Origin: Paenibacillus sp. LS1
GTDB lineage: Bacteria; Bacillota; Bacilli; Paenibacillales; Paenibacillaceae
NCBI RefSeq assembly: GCF_026013365.1
Contig: NZ_JAPDOE010000005.1
Coordinates: 62,001-126,000, forward strand
Length of the DNA: 64,000 nucleotides
Direction: 5' to 3'
The notes beneath the pieces are model-generated. The model was not told the DNA's origin and ran no database searches. It was given only the letters and a program-made list of their open reading frames with translations. The position numbers and the translations under genes were made by a program. This document shows, piece after piece, positions 51,957-60,361 of the stretch. Numbering within the stretch: position 1 is the stretch's first letter; the number at the start of each line of letters is the position of its first letter.

Positions 51957-52044
51957 GTATGTAGCCAATATATTATTGAGCTGTTCTTTAAGGTTTGAGT
52001 AGTGTGAGATGTACAAAATAATCCGTTTCACTAGGAGGATAATC

Positions 52045-52266
52045 ATGAAAACACTATCAAACGTAAGAACTGCTTTGAATGATGTCAGGAACAAAAGAGA
52101 CAGAAAGCATTTCAGAAAAATTCTTGTCTTCATCCAGCATACTGAAAAACCCCAAGCTAACAAGAATGGTGTATATGGAAGATGGGGTATCGACGCTAAA
52201 ATTCGATCAACATTCCAACCTAGATGGTCTGAGCCAGTCACTTCAGTTCAGTTTTGGGGGAAATAG
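52045..52266 (+). CDS. small basic protein, 73 residues
   Basis: CTAGGAGGATAATC precedes ATG 52045 (an in-frame upstream start has no RBS). MKTLSNVRTALNDVRNKRDR, then KHFRKILVFIQHTEKP and GVYGRWGIDAKIRSTFQPRW. Strongly basic; may bind nucleic acid. It has its own promoter and terminator and is isolated among minus-strand genes. Confidence 0.7.
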   Translation: MKTLSNVRTALNDVRNKRDRKHFRKILVFIQHTEKPQANKNGVYGRWGIDAKIRSTFQPRWSEPVTSVQFWGK

Positions 52267-52271
52267 ACAGA

Positions 52272-52302
52272 GAGGAGCCCGATCGGGCCCCTCCTTTTTT
52301 TA
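52272..52302 (+). terminator. rho-independent terminator
   Basis: GAGGAGCCC-gatc-GGGCCCCTC followed by seven T. Confidence 0.85.
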
Positions 52303-52325
52303 TTTATATGAGAGTTGGCTATTTC

Positions 52326-52904
52326 TTAGTTATGTTTCTTATCTGAGAAATTCACAAACAACCACAACACATCAGCTGCTAATAGAGTGGGCAGTAAGAA
52401 TGTTAGAACAGCAGGATTTGTGAGAAGAGCAATACCAAAAAGAACAACGGCCGTAGCTCCTACAATGTTTTTCGTTGTTTGGATGGCCATCTTCACATTT
52501 TTCACTGTCAGCTCACCATACTGCTTAGCTTTAGAATCAATTTCTTTGATATAAGTGGAAACCGTCTGTGGTAGAGCAATCCCTGTCCCCACTACTCTTT
52601 CAAGGATATCTCCCTTAAGAAGTACATAAGCAATTGCAGTTGTAAGGGACTCAATAGATCGTGAAGGCATACTTCTCAGATAATTCAAACGTTCTTCCTC
52701 TGTTCTAAGAAACATCAGGGAACGGATCGGTTTAGGGATCTGTAATTTTGTTCTCACATTTTGTAGTGCATTTTTCCATTTGAATTTCGACGCCGGCTTT
52801 TCAATACTATTGTCTATTTCATGCTGGCTTACTGAAATACTTGTGCCATCTCCAAGATCAACAGTGTAGCCATCCTGTGTCTTAACTACCTCATATTTTC
52901 CCAT
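52326..52904 (-). CDS. membrane-anchored protein, 192 residues
   Basis: The N-terminal 120 residues are soluble, beginning MGKYEVVKTQDGYTVDLGDG; the C-terminal 50 contain two membrane segments (IVGATAVVLFGIALLTNPAV; LTFLLPTLLAADVLWLFVNF). ATG 52904 with GGAGAGTG upstream. Family not recognised. Confidence 0.6.
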   Translation of the reverse strand: MGKYEVVKTQDGYTVDLGDGTSISVSQHEIDNSIEKPASKFKWKNALQNVRTKLQIPKPIRSLMFLRTEEERLNYLRSMPSRSIESLTTAIAYVLLKGDILERVVGTGIALPQTVSTYIKEIDSKAKQYGELTVKNVKMAIQTTKNIVGATAVVLFGIALLTNPAVLTFLLPTLLAADVLWLFVNFSDKKHN

Positions 52905-52965
52905 TACACTCTCCTGACAATTTTTATATGTACCTGCCTACAATAATAATTGAATATCCTTCATA

Positions 52966-53262
52966 TTACTGGATGATGTCTGTAGCTGATTGAGTATTGA
53001 AACTGCCCCTTGGACCAGAAGTAAGCTTTCTGGATCTGGTAAAGTGCTTATAGAATTTTTTACCGAAGGGAAAAAAATAATGGAGAGGTTTCATATTTTT
53101 TAAGATACGGTACCTAGTATTCGCCATTTTATTTCGTTTATCTTGATAATCTTTGTATGCAGCGTCTCTTTCATCGGAGGTCATAGTGAGTAGACCGAAT
53201 TCATCAGACGTGTACAGCTTAACATGTAACTTTTCATTCTTTTTGATTTGACGTTTCTTCAT
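52966..53262 (-). CDS. small basic hypothetical protein, 98 residues
   Basis: ATG 53262, RBS AAGGATGGG. Very basic ends (MKKRQIKKNEK; KKFYKHFTRSRK) and a helical middle. No family. Confidence 0.5.
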   Translation of the reverse strand: MKKRQIKKNEKLHVKLYTSDEFGLLTMTSDERDAAYKDYQDKRNKMANTRYRILKNMKPLHYFFPFGKKFYKHFTRSRKLTSGPRGSFNTQSATDIIQ

Positions 53263-53509
53263 AATAGCAACCCATCCTTATTGATTTATTGGGGAATCGT
53301 CTAAGCGTGATCCAATACTCTTTCCAGCAACAAGACACAGATTGTGCGTGTCCAGGTTCTTGTCTACAAGCGTCTACACTGAATTGTTAGGTTTGTATAC
53401 ATCTTTACACTATATTTGATTACGCATGTAATTAGAGGCTTACAACATTCCTTGTCATATGAAGGATCATAACCGAATCCTAACGAAGTATTTCACAGTG
53501 AGATGTGAA

Positions 53510-53698
53510 TTATGGTTTTAAATTACCTTGCTTAACGGGTTGATTTGGTTTTTTGTTTTTACTTGTTTGCGTATTTTTCCTATATCGTTTAAAAATGAAA
53601 TACCCAACGATGACTAATAGAATAGGCAGCCCATACTTTAAAAAAATATATGAAATAAACAAAAAGAATAAGGCAATCAGGCTGGACATATCGTTCAT
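53510..53698 (-). CDS. 62-residue membrane protein
   Basis: AGAGGAGTTAACTC precedes ATG 53698. Two adjacent hydrophobic stretches (LIALFFLFISYIFLKYGLPI; LLVIVGYFIF), then a basic tail KRYRKNTQTSKNKK. Ends 17 bases before, and is co-oriented with, the next membrane gene. Confidence 0.6.
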   Translation of the reverse strand: MNDMSSLIALFFLFISYIFLKYGLPILLVIVGYFIFKRYRKNTQTSKNKKPNQPVKQGNLKP

Positions 53699-53714
53699 GA
53701 GTTAACTCCTCTTT

Positions 53715-53969
53715 TTAGTTCTTATTGGTGCTTATCAATTTCTTCAGATCGCTCCCCCACTTCAATAGATATAGAAGCGTTCCAAATAATAGGTTTATTA
53801 ACACGCCTAGCAGCAGTCCTACAAAATACAGAGATGAGCTTAGATTTCTCTCAAGTTCAATCTGAGAAGCACTCGGTTTTCTGCTGAACAGAAATTTCAT
53901 TATTCGATTTAGTGCAATGAAAATATTGAAGATCATGTAAGTAACCATTACGCTTTGTAGAATGTTCAA
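53715..53969 (-). CDS. two-TM membrane protein, 84 residues
   Basis: The TTG at 53969 follows AGGAGGAGGAG by 7 bases and is preferred over an upstream start that lacks an RBS. LNILQSVMVTYMIFNIFIAL, basic loop RIMKFLFSRKPSAS, second helix SSSLYFVGLLLGVLINLLFG. It resembles the 86-codon membrane gene at 56989 in layout (short periplasmic ends, FG-T-LL end of helix 2). Confidence 0.6.
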   Translation of the reverse strand: MNILQSVMVTYMIFNIFIALNRIMKFLFSRKPSASQIELERNLSSSLYFVGLLLGVLINLLFGTLLYLLKWGSDLKKLISTNKN

Positions 53970-54009
53970 TGCAAATCTCCTCCTCCTAGTTGTCACAGAA
54001 TAATAAAAG

Positions 54010-54048
54010 AAAAAAGCACGTAGATATCCAGTGGATAAATGCGTGCTT
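54010..54048 (-). terminator. rho-independent terminator
   Basis: AAGCACGCATTTATCCA pairs with TGGATATCTACGTGCTT and is followed by TTTTCTTTT on the minus strand. Confidence 0.75.
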
Positions 54049-54297
54049 CGCATGATTATGATTATAATATTTAGACTTCATATGGTCCTATAAGTTCGGA
54101 ATGCCCCAATCCCACAGTTCCCCATTCGTCTTTTTAACCGTCAAATCTTTCCCTTGAGTATACATTATTTATATATTTTTCTGAATGATCAGTCAAATTT
54201 ATAGCCATTGTATTCAATGGAGAATCCCGACTATATAAGTACTCTATGTCTTGAGGTGAAGGGAAAAATTGAAAGGTAAGATATTTGAATAGCACAG

Positions 54298-55407
54298 TCA
54301 CTTAAGCTTTATGGAATCCAGATACTCAGCATAGTCATCCCAATGCATAACTCTAGTGCTGATTCCCAACTGCTCATAGATAAACTGCGATCGATCCCTG
54401 AATTTGTTATCCATTGTTACAAAGAGATGAGTACCTGCAGCATATTTCATGTGCTCATTGTCGTGTGCGCTGCTTCGTCTCGTACGTACTTCATTGTCAG
54501 TTTTGTACCCTATGTCATCTAAAGCTTTTACCAAAGCGTGTATGGCCTGGGAAACATAAGAATAGTTTTTTATACGTCCTAACTTATCTAGCATCTCTTT
54601 TCTTTCAAAACGCTCACATACACTAATGACCCATGGATGAGCTGCGACCCTTGTGTCGTTTAATTTTCTTGTGTGGTCCTTGTCTTTGTGTTCAGGATAA
54701 AATACTTCTCTTGTTTCGGTTTGCAACATACGGAGGTTTTCAACATCTCGAGCGATTTCAGGATTTTTGAGTACCCTGGCCAAACCGAGTTCCGGATCTT
54801 CATATGCGAGACTTAATTCATTTCCATTGAAATTAGAAATAAATAATGAAGAGGTAACCGTTCGAATTGTATTCAAAACATGCTGTTCTTGATTGTGGTC
54901 ACTCATTCGGTTTATTTCTTCTAAATGAGATGGACTATACACATATTGAATTTCTGCGTATCCTGGAGATATTAGTTTATTGATCTCGGTGTGTTCTTTC
55001 TTATGGTATTTATCCAATACATTTTGATCTAAGTAGACAAGCAGCTTATGTTTTTGTGTATAGGGGGAACGGACGAAGTCGCTTGAATGAAGCTCAAACG
55101 AATAATTATGGCGAGAAACCTCATCAGAAGCTCTAAAAATATTCACCAGGTGCATTTGTTGTCTTACCCAAGTGGAATCTCCCTTTTCTTCAAGAAAGCC
55201 ACGCACTAGTCGCCTGTTCTCGAGATAAGTCAAACAGGCATCACAATCCAGGCAAAGTTGATCATCCTCGATCAGATTCAATTTTTCATAAGTTTCGATA
55301 GACACAATAAGTGCATATAGCTCGAGCTGTCGTCCATCTGTAACAATGATGTCAATCGCTTCAGCAAAAAGTTCCCCCAAAATTTTATAATGATTACAAC
55401 TTTGCAT
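54298..55407 (-). CDS. PIN-like nuclease-domain protein
   Basis: 369 residues; TTGGAGGTAT upstream of ATG 55407. The C-terminal 240 residues show PIN-like features: LLVYLDQNVLDKYH (first Asp, DQN), YVYSPSHLEEINRM (Glu), SAHDNEHMKYAAGTHLFVTM (Asp/His) and TMDNKFRDRS (Asp). PIN proteins are RNases and often toxins. The N-terminal 110 residues include CLDCDACLTYL (cysteine cluster). No VapB-like antitoxin is adjacent. Confidence 0.65.
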   Translation of the reverse strand: MQSCNHYKILGELFAEAIDIIVTDGRQLELYALIVSIETYEKLNLIEDDQLCLDCDACLTYLENRRLVRGFLEEKGDSTWVRQQMHLVNIFRASDEVSRHNYSFELHSSDFVRSPYTQKHKLLVYLDQNVLDKYHKKEHTEINKLISPGYAEIQYVYSPSHLEEINRMSDHNQEQHVLNTIRTVTSSLFISNFNGNELSLAYEDPELGLARVLKNPEIARDVENLRMLQTETREVFYPEHKDKDHTRKLNDTRVAAHPWVISVCERFERKEMLDKLGRIKNYSYVSQAIHALVKALDDIGYKTDNEVRTRRSSAHDNEHMKYAAGTHLFVTMDNKFRDRSQFIYEQLGISTRVMHWDDYAEYLDSIKLK

Positions 55408-55618
55408 GGGTATACCTCCAATTATGTACAAGCATGTGAGCAATGATTAATTCTATGATGAATTTTCTATATTCCCAGAAGATTTGATCCGTACACACTT
55501 AATGGTACTCCAGGTTGAACCAAAGGTAAAACGAAAAGCCGCCAATTTAGCGACTTTGAAGTTGAACGAGTTATGTGATTCATGTATTTTTTGAATCAAA
55601 CGTTCCAACTAGTTTACA

Positions 55619-55792
55619 TCATTTGTAGTTGGCCTTATAGTAATCTGTCCATTCTAACTTCTCAAGAATATAGTCTCCTACCTCTTTGCTGAGAGTTGCA
55701 TTAACCATCGAATCATGGATGCCCTTCAGGGCTTTCCGATCAACCCCAGCACCTTTTCCTTTACCTGGTTTATTACTTGTTTGTTTTGTCAT
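55619..55792 (-). CDS. 57-residue basic protein
   Basis: AAGGAGATGAGCTG precedes ATG 55792. MTKQTSNKPGKGKGAGVDRK, then ALKGIHDSMVNATLSKEVGD and YILEKLEWTDYYKANYK. A Gly/Lys-rich N-terminus and two helices. Good coding character; no family. Confidence 0.6.
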   Translation of the reverse strand: MTKQTSNKPGKGKGAGVDRKALKGIHDSMVNATLSKEVGDYILEKLEWTDYYKANYK

Positions 55793-56058
55793 CAGCTCAT
55801 CTCCTTAAATGTTATATCTCTGTTATAAACTACTCAAATTGTTCCTGTAAATCCCCCCTTGACAACCGATGAAAAACTATAGTATATATGTCTGTTCCCT
55901 TCTGGGAGACATGAATAGCTCTGAAATTCAGTCATTTTTTTGGTTCAGCATCAGTTATACTAAACAGTTTTTCTCAATTTATCGAGGCTACGCTCTGCTA
56001 CTTTATTTACTAAATATTAGGATGAAACCTGCTGCTTATTGCTGCGTAATTGTTCTCT

Positions 56059-56928
56059 ATGGATCACGGAGAGGATGATAGTTCGGTGCAATCTTTATTT
56101 GGTCAGCAAATGATTGATTTTATTAAACGCTCGGATATAGAAATCTGTTATCCGGAAGTTATTTCGGTTGAACCACATTCAGATGGGACATACACTATTA
56201 CAAATTCTTTGTCCCAAGTGTACATCTCAACTGCGGCCATCAAAGATAACTTTTCAATAAAAACATTCATTTTATTTAGCATTATAGATACCTATGTAGA
56301 GAGAATATATCCGGAGTTGGAAGGAAAGAGCTATCTTAGGAAGCTTTTAAAATTAGAGGAAAATAGATCTCTTGACGGTCAGGTGCTCCATGATTCTTTC
56401 CGGTTATATAAATTGCTGCGTAATGCGACAATTCACAACACATCGAGTATTAATTTAAACGATGCTGGTGACCTAAAGATTCGATATACGTTCAATGGAA
56501 CGGAGTATGAGATGGAGATCACGTCAGTTGGGTTAGGGTATCAAAATACATTAATCTACGATCTGATTGACCCATTTGAGAGGAGATCCAGTACTTATTC
56601 CAATGCTTTCCGCTTGTCATTACTTACAATGGTTAGAATCGGCATCCATAAGTTTAATGACGAAAAGGGCAATCTAGAAGATATGGCCACGAGGGATACC
56701 TTGCCATTAGCGACAGGAAGAAGATATCGACTAGATCAGACGCATATTGAACGTAGGGGAAATCTTGTGGTGGTGAAGAATCCTTACTCCCCTAATCCAT
56801 CAATTGCAAGTTTTAGTGGGGTTGATTATACGTTTACTCTTGACGGACATGCGTATTTTGTTCCCAGTGAAGCTTTGGATAAACACACGATATCACTAGA
56901 AAAATTGAAAGATTGGCAGATGAACTGA
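56059..56928 (+). CDS. HEPN-motif protein (RNxxxH)
   Basis: About 289 residues. The start is uncertain (ATG 56059, TTG 56050 or GTG 56086; GGAGAGG lies best for the last). The helix LYKLLRNATIHNTSS contains RNATIH, the canonical HEPN RNase motif Rx4H with Asn second. The region before it, VERIYPELEGKSYLRKLLKL, is helical as in HEPN folds. The C-terminal half is beta-rich. HEPN RNases are typical toxins and defence effectors; a partner is not evident. Confidence 0.6.
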   Translation: MDHGEDDSSVQSLFGQQMIDFIKRSDIEICYPEVISVEPHSDGTYTITNSLSQVYISTAAIKDNFSIKTFILFSIIDTYVERIYPELEGKSYLRKLLKLEENRSLDGQVLHDSFRLYKLLRNATIHNTSSINLNDAGDLKIRYTFNGTEYEMEITSVGLGYQNTLIYDLIDPFERRSSTYSNAFRLSLLTMVRIGIHKFNDEKGNLEDMATRDTLPLATGRRYRLDQTHIERRGNLVVVKNPYSPNPSIASFSGVDYTFTLDGHAYFVPSEALDKHTISLEKLKDWQMN

Positions 56929-56936
56929 TATAAAAT

Positions 56937-56980
56937 AGAGCCAGAATAAGCAGTTGAGACTAACGGCTTATTCTGGCTCT
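56937..56980. terminator. bidirectional terminator
   Basis: AGAGCCAGAATAAGC and GCTTATTCTGGCTCT, a 15-bp perfect stem, between convergent genes. Confidence 0.8.
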
Positions 56981-56988
56981 AAACTATG

Positions 56989-57228
56989 CTATGAGATTTT
57001 AGTTCGTTTCTGCGTCTTCCCTAACAGGAATACAGTTCCAAAGATAAGATTCACCAGAAAATGATACATAACAATAAGAAATGTTTTTGTAGCCTGACCC
57101 AAACGGTTGATGAATACAGGTGGATCAACCGGTGCTTTTTTCTTTCCAGAGTAAAACATAAATAGTTCGTAAAATGCAATGAATCCATTAAGTATGAAAT
57201 AGGCTGTAGTGACGTTTTGCATGAGCAC
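56989..57228 (-). CDS. two-TM membrane protein, 79 residues
   Basis: The GTG at 57228 follows GGGAGGG by 6 bases (ATG 57222 also possible). Helix 1 AYFILNGFIAFYELFMFY, loop SGKKKAPVDPPV, helix 2 TFLIVMYHFLVNLIFGTVFL, basic tail. Overlaps the annotated end of the next gene by 178 bases in another frame. Confidence 0.6.
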   Translation of the reverse strand: MLMQNVTTAYFILNGFIAFYELFMFYSGKKKAPVDPPVFINRLGQATKTFLIVMYHFLVNLIFGTVFLLGKTQKRTKIS

Positions 57229-57668
57229 TTTATTCCCTCCCAAAAGCAATGATCTTCTTTCTTATCTTGCCTTAGAAATACTACAGTATGGTTATCTTCC
57301 ATAATTATAACTTCGAAAGTATCGTCTGTAGTAATCTCCCCCAACTGTTTGCCAACAGGACTGTCAATGTAAGGAGAAATCCAGTCCCAGAATAGTTGGA
57401 CTTCGTGACTATAATTTTTAAAGTTAGATTGCGTATGGATATGATATCTGGTGTCGGTATTGTATACTTCAGCACAGCTTCCAATATTGATGCTGGAAGA
57501 AGTGCTGTCAAATAATTCTTTCCATCGGGGACACTTGAAAAGTCCGTGTTCTGGTAGAGTTGGAATGTCAGCTTCTTTATTAGCAATATACTGTAATATA
57601 TCGATTACTTCAGTAGGTGTCGTGCATTTTAAATGAAAATTGGTTTTCAATTCAGTATAATCACCCAT
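57051..57668 (-). CDS. hypothetical protein, probably extended at the 3' end by a frameshift
   Basis: 205 codons from ATG 57668 (GGAGG upstream). The first 145 residues look natural (VIDILQYIANKEADIPTLPE, LFKCPRWKELF, KNYSHEVQLFWDWISPYIDS, VIIMEDNHTVVFLRQD). They resemble immunity-type proteins of about 140-150 residues. The remaining 55 residues (SCKTSLQPISYLMDSL...) only mirror the membrane gene at 56989 in another frame. The natural stop was probably lost near 57240. Confidence 0.55.
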   Translation of the reverse strand: MGDYTELKTNFHLKCTTPTEVIDILQYIANKEADIPTLPEHGLFKCPRWKELFDSTSSSINIGSCAEVYNTDTRYHIHTQSNFKNYSHEVQLFWDWISPYIDSPVGKQLGEITTDDTFEVIIMEDNHTVVFLRQDKKEDHCFWEGIKCSCKTSLQPISYLMDSLHFTNYLCFTLERKKHRLIHLYSSTVWVRLQKHFLLLCIIFW

Positions 57669-57697
57669 TTAGAAAAACCTCCATATTTACGCGGCCT

Positions 57698-58342
57698 TCA
57701 GGTGGTCTTATGCGCTTCAAGAATTTTTTGATCTTGTTGCTCTTCTCCTTCCTGAGCCAAAGCCAATTCGATAATCGTTTCTACGCGTTTTAGCGCATTT
57801 TCTGAATCTACCCTGCGTAAAGTGTTGTGTATATCACTTGTTGCCTTGCGGTAGATTTTAGCTGCATTACGGTGGAATTCAGTTTCTTTCTGTGTCTCTT
57901 CAAGCACCTTGGCCTGCTTTTTTTCCAACTGTAGCAAACGGGAAATTTGTTCCCCCTGCCGAATACCCATTGATGCTATTTCCTCGTTATGTTCTTTTAG
58001 TCGATTTATTGTGTGCTGTCTACCCTTGAGAAATCCTTCTTTCTCTTCAATCTCTTTGCGGAGCCGCATGATTTCTGTGTTGTATTTAGCATCCTTGACC
58101 GCTTCGCTTGTGAGAGAGCGGCGTAGAGATTGGTTTTCATCGTGTAGCCGATCCCGTTCAATACTCGCATACTCCAGTGCTACCAACATATCCTCAAACT
58201 CGTTATCCGGGTCGATTGTAAGTGGTGTTCCGTTTTCACTTAACCGGACAAACATAACCCGATCCTCTTCAGCCCAAAGCAACTGTTCTCCGTTCGGTAA
58301 TTCGAACACCTTATATCCGTTCACATCTCGCTTAATACTCAT
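57698..58342 (-). CDS. coiled-coil protein, 214 residues
   Basis: GGAGGAAG precedes ATG 58342. Residues 1-60 form a small beta domain (KRDVNGYKVFELPNGEQLLW, VMFVRLSENG); residues 60-190 are a long coiled coil (RLHDENQSLRRSL, EIEEKEGFLKGRQHTINRL). Probably a structural or scaffolding protein of an element. Confidence 0.6.
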   Translation of the reverse strand: MSIKRDVNGYKVFELPNGEQLLWAEEDRVMFVRLSENGTPLTIDPDNEFEDMLVALEYASIERDRLHDENQSLRRSLTSEAVKDAKYNTEIMRLRKEIEEKEGFLKGRQHTINRLKEHNEEIASMGIRQGEQISRLLQLEKKQAKVLEETQKETEFHRNAAKIYRKATSDIHNTLRRVDSENALKRVETIIELALAQEGEEQQDQKILEAHKTT

Positions 58343-58392
58343 GACTGTTCTTCCTCCCAAATGATCATATCGAGGACTTCCTCGATATGGTC

Positions 58393-58866
58393 CTAATCTT
58401 TATGCTTACCCTGCTGTGGTTCTCTCTTCTTCAGTTTTTCCACCTCGTCCATATCTGTTCCTTCTGGATACAAGGCTGTTAAAGGTACGTATGACATATC
58501 GCCACCGTAGCCCTTCCCCCAGTACCCTAGTCCATCATCACTTTTAGTTACGTGTTGATATTTCTTATATTTTGTTCTTTTGGGTACTTTCGTTTTAGAA
58601 ATTGGAGGTGTTCTAGAGGTTTTTGGATGCAGATCTCTAAACATAATTAAGTAAAATCGTAAAGCTTGAACGAATAGAAATATAAAAAATAGTCCAAGCA
58701 TTATCTTAAATAGGTGGATTTCTTCGAACTGCTGCAACATACTATAAACTGTATTATGTAGTCTAGGATCGATAGATGTTATAGTTTGTGATTCAGAATA
58801 TCCTGCTTCACCTTGGAGATGCGTAAAAAAAGGATCTGATGATAATAAATGAGTATATATTTTCAC
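58393..58866 (-). CDS. single-TM membrane protein, 157 residues
   Basis: GTG start 58866 with AAAGGAG upstream. An N-terminal 50-residue segment, TM at about 53-73 (IMLGLFFIFLFVQALRFYLI), then a basic cytoplasmic tail with KRTKYKKYQHV and Gly/Tyr-rich GLGYWGKGYGG. Family unknown. It has a promoter with the shared core. Confidence 0.6.
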   Translation of the reverse strand: MKIYTHLLSSDPFFTHLQGEAGYSESQTITSIDPRLHNTVYSMLQQFEEIHLFKIMLGLFFIFLFVQALRFYLIMFRDLHPKTSRTPPISKTKVPKRTKYKKYQHVTKSDDGLGYWGKGYGGDMSYVPLTALYPEGTDMDEVEKLKKREPQQGKHKD

Positions 58867-58944
58867 TGAGTACTCCTTTTCAATTAAATCAAAATGATGC
58901 GGCTATTTGGACATATTTCAAGAATCAGTTTTGTTTGCAACAAC

Positions 58945-58973
58945 AATATATAATTATCGAGGCCAAGCAGCAA
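58945..58973 (-). promoter_or_regulatory. promoter with shared CTCGATAATTA core (site 3)
   Basis: TTGCTG (58973-58968), 17-bp spacer, TATATT (58950-58945). The spacer ends GGCCTCGATAATTA, identical to site 1. Confidence 0.65.
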
Positions 58974-59007
58974 CTTTCGGGAGGAATAGTTTATATTGCT
59001 CAAAACA

Positions 59008-59050
59008 AAAAGCAGCATTCCCACATTTTATGTGAATGCTGCTTTCTTTA
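59008..59050. terminator. terminator hairpin
   Basis: AAAGCAGCATTC and GAATGCTGCTTT, 12-bp stem, with A- and T-rich flanks; active in either direction. Confidence 0.75.
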
Positions 59051-59116
59051 ACTTGAGCTGAAGCCTTGTCTATTCAATGTTTAGAATGTTTCTGAATAAA
59101 GTTCTTAGATCTCTCC

Positions 59117-59965
59117 TTATTCCCACATTGTTTTAATTATATCTAGACATCGATTCGTCATTGGATCATTCTCATGATTTGCATGAAAAAGCTCCAGTAT
59201 TCTTATAAACTCTCCAACAAAAGTATCAAAGTTCAGTATTTGCATTATATCCTGGATCTCAATGTACATCATGACATCATATCTCGGATTCCATACAGCA
59301 AGTCTTGAAATTTGGGTTGTATAACCTGGGGTAAGTTGGCCCAAAATATAATATGTAAGTAGTTGATGCCAAGGGTAACTTTGGAATGAGAGACTTGAGT
59401 TAACCTTAATGTCTATTAAGGTCTGATCTATGATGAGGTCAGCATCGGCCCCTCCAACGAGGTAGGATATTTCCGGCCCAAATGTAGGTCGGGATATAAA
59501 TGTTGTTTCTGCAACGAAAGCTTGAGTGGTATCGTAGGTTATTCTGATCAAAGACTCCATATCTTGAAAGTCATCCTCTTGAATAGAAAGTAAATCATCA
59601 TTGTTAATGCCTGATCGATAGGCTTGATCTATCTTACCGTTAATGATGCTTTGCTCAGTCATATCGTGGTCCCATGCTTTTAGGCCTCGAACATATAGGC
59701 CCTGGTTTAGTATAGTGTCCAGCTGTATGCTAATAGGTAAATCAATGGTCTCATCATAATCAAACGGTTCTACAACTTGTTGTAATGAATAGTTGAGTCG
59801 CTGACAATAGAGTTGACAAAAGTCGTCATAGGCGTGTCCGATTAGTGTGGGGTTGTTGCTTAACAAGGGTCCCTTGATTGGAAACTTAGCCAGGTCCGTA
59901 CAACTGCTATTCTTGAAGCGGATGAGTGGTTTTAGTTTTGGAATGGTACGATAAAGTTCTTTCAA
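59117..59965 (-). CDS. PD-(D/E)xK nuclease, RecB-like
   Basis: 282 residues. The core VGGADADLIIDQTLIDIKVNSS gives the Asp and DxK residues; SYPWHQLLTYYILG is the following Q/Y helix typical of RecB/Cas4-like nucleases. The upstream TLIGHAYDDFCQLYC is the N-terminal helix of the fold. The start ATG 59965 has AAAGAAC only. Likely DNA cleavage; perhaps restriction or recombination. Two HEPN-type genes lie nearby. Confidence 0.7.
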   Translation of the reverse strand: MKELYRTIPKLKPLIRFKNSSCTDLAKFPIKGPLLSNNPTLIGHAYDDFCQLYCQRLNYSLQQVVEPFDYDETIDLPISIQLDTILNQGLYVRGLKAWDHDMTEQSIINGKIDQAYRSGINNDDLLSIQEDDFQDMESLIRITYDTTQAFVAETTFISRPTFGPEISYLVGGADADLIIDQTLIDIKVNSSLSFQSYPWHQLLTYYILGQLTPGYTTQISRLAVWNPRYDVMMYIEIQDIMQILNFDTFVGEFIRILELFHANHENDPMTNRCLDIIKTMWE

Positions 59966-60177
59966 TGCCTTATTATTTTTGAGTAAAGATGTAATAGATA
60001 TGCTTATCTCCCCCTATGTATACTACTGATCCTAAATAGAAATGAAAATGAAATACACAGCCTAATACAGGAATGTATCCGTTTCACTTATTGAATTGAT
60101 CTGATTCGTTTCATAGCTTGATTTTTACTTGTATAACATCATTGATCCGTGGTATTAATATACTATCCTTGATGTGC

Positions 60178-60302
60178 GTGCCAAAGGTGAAGAATCTTGA
60201 GACTCGAAAGACTGTGGCAAGCCACGGCAATCATGAATTAAATATTGCTATTCAAGCGCAACCCACCGTCTGGCTTCCGACCTTATGAGGTGGGTTTTTA
60301 CG
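60178..60302 (+). ncRNA. antitoxin-type small RNA element, orphan copy 4
   Basis: The + strand copy of the element at 18.8-19.55 kb: GACTCGAAAGACTGTGGC, then AAGCCACGGC, then AATATTGCTATTCAAGCG and the terminator ACCCACC...GGTGGGTTTTT. An imperfect promoter lies upstream (TTGATC, about 16, TATCCT). No toxin ORF opposite. The rest of the 396-base gap is unremarkable. Confidence 0.55.
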
Positions 60303-60361
60303 TATCTGCTTTGTCAAACATCATTATGATACAGATAACCATAATTCGCGTTGAGAGCTAA

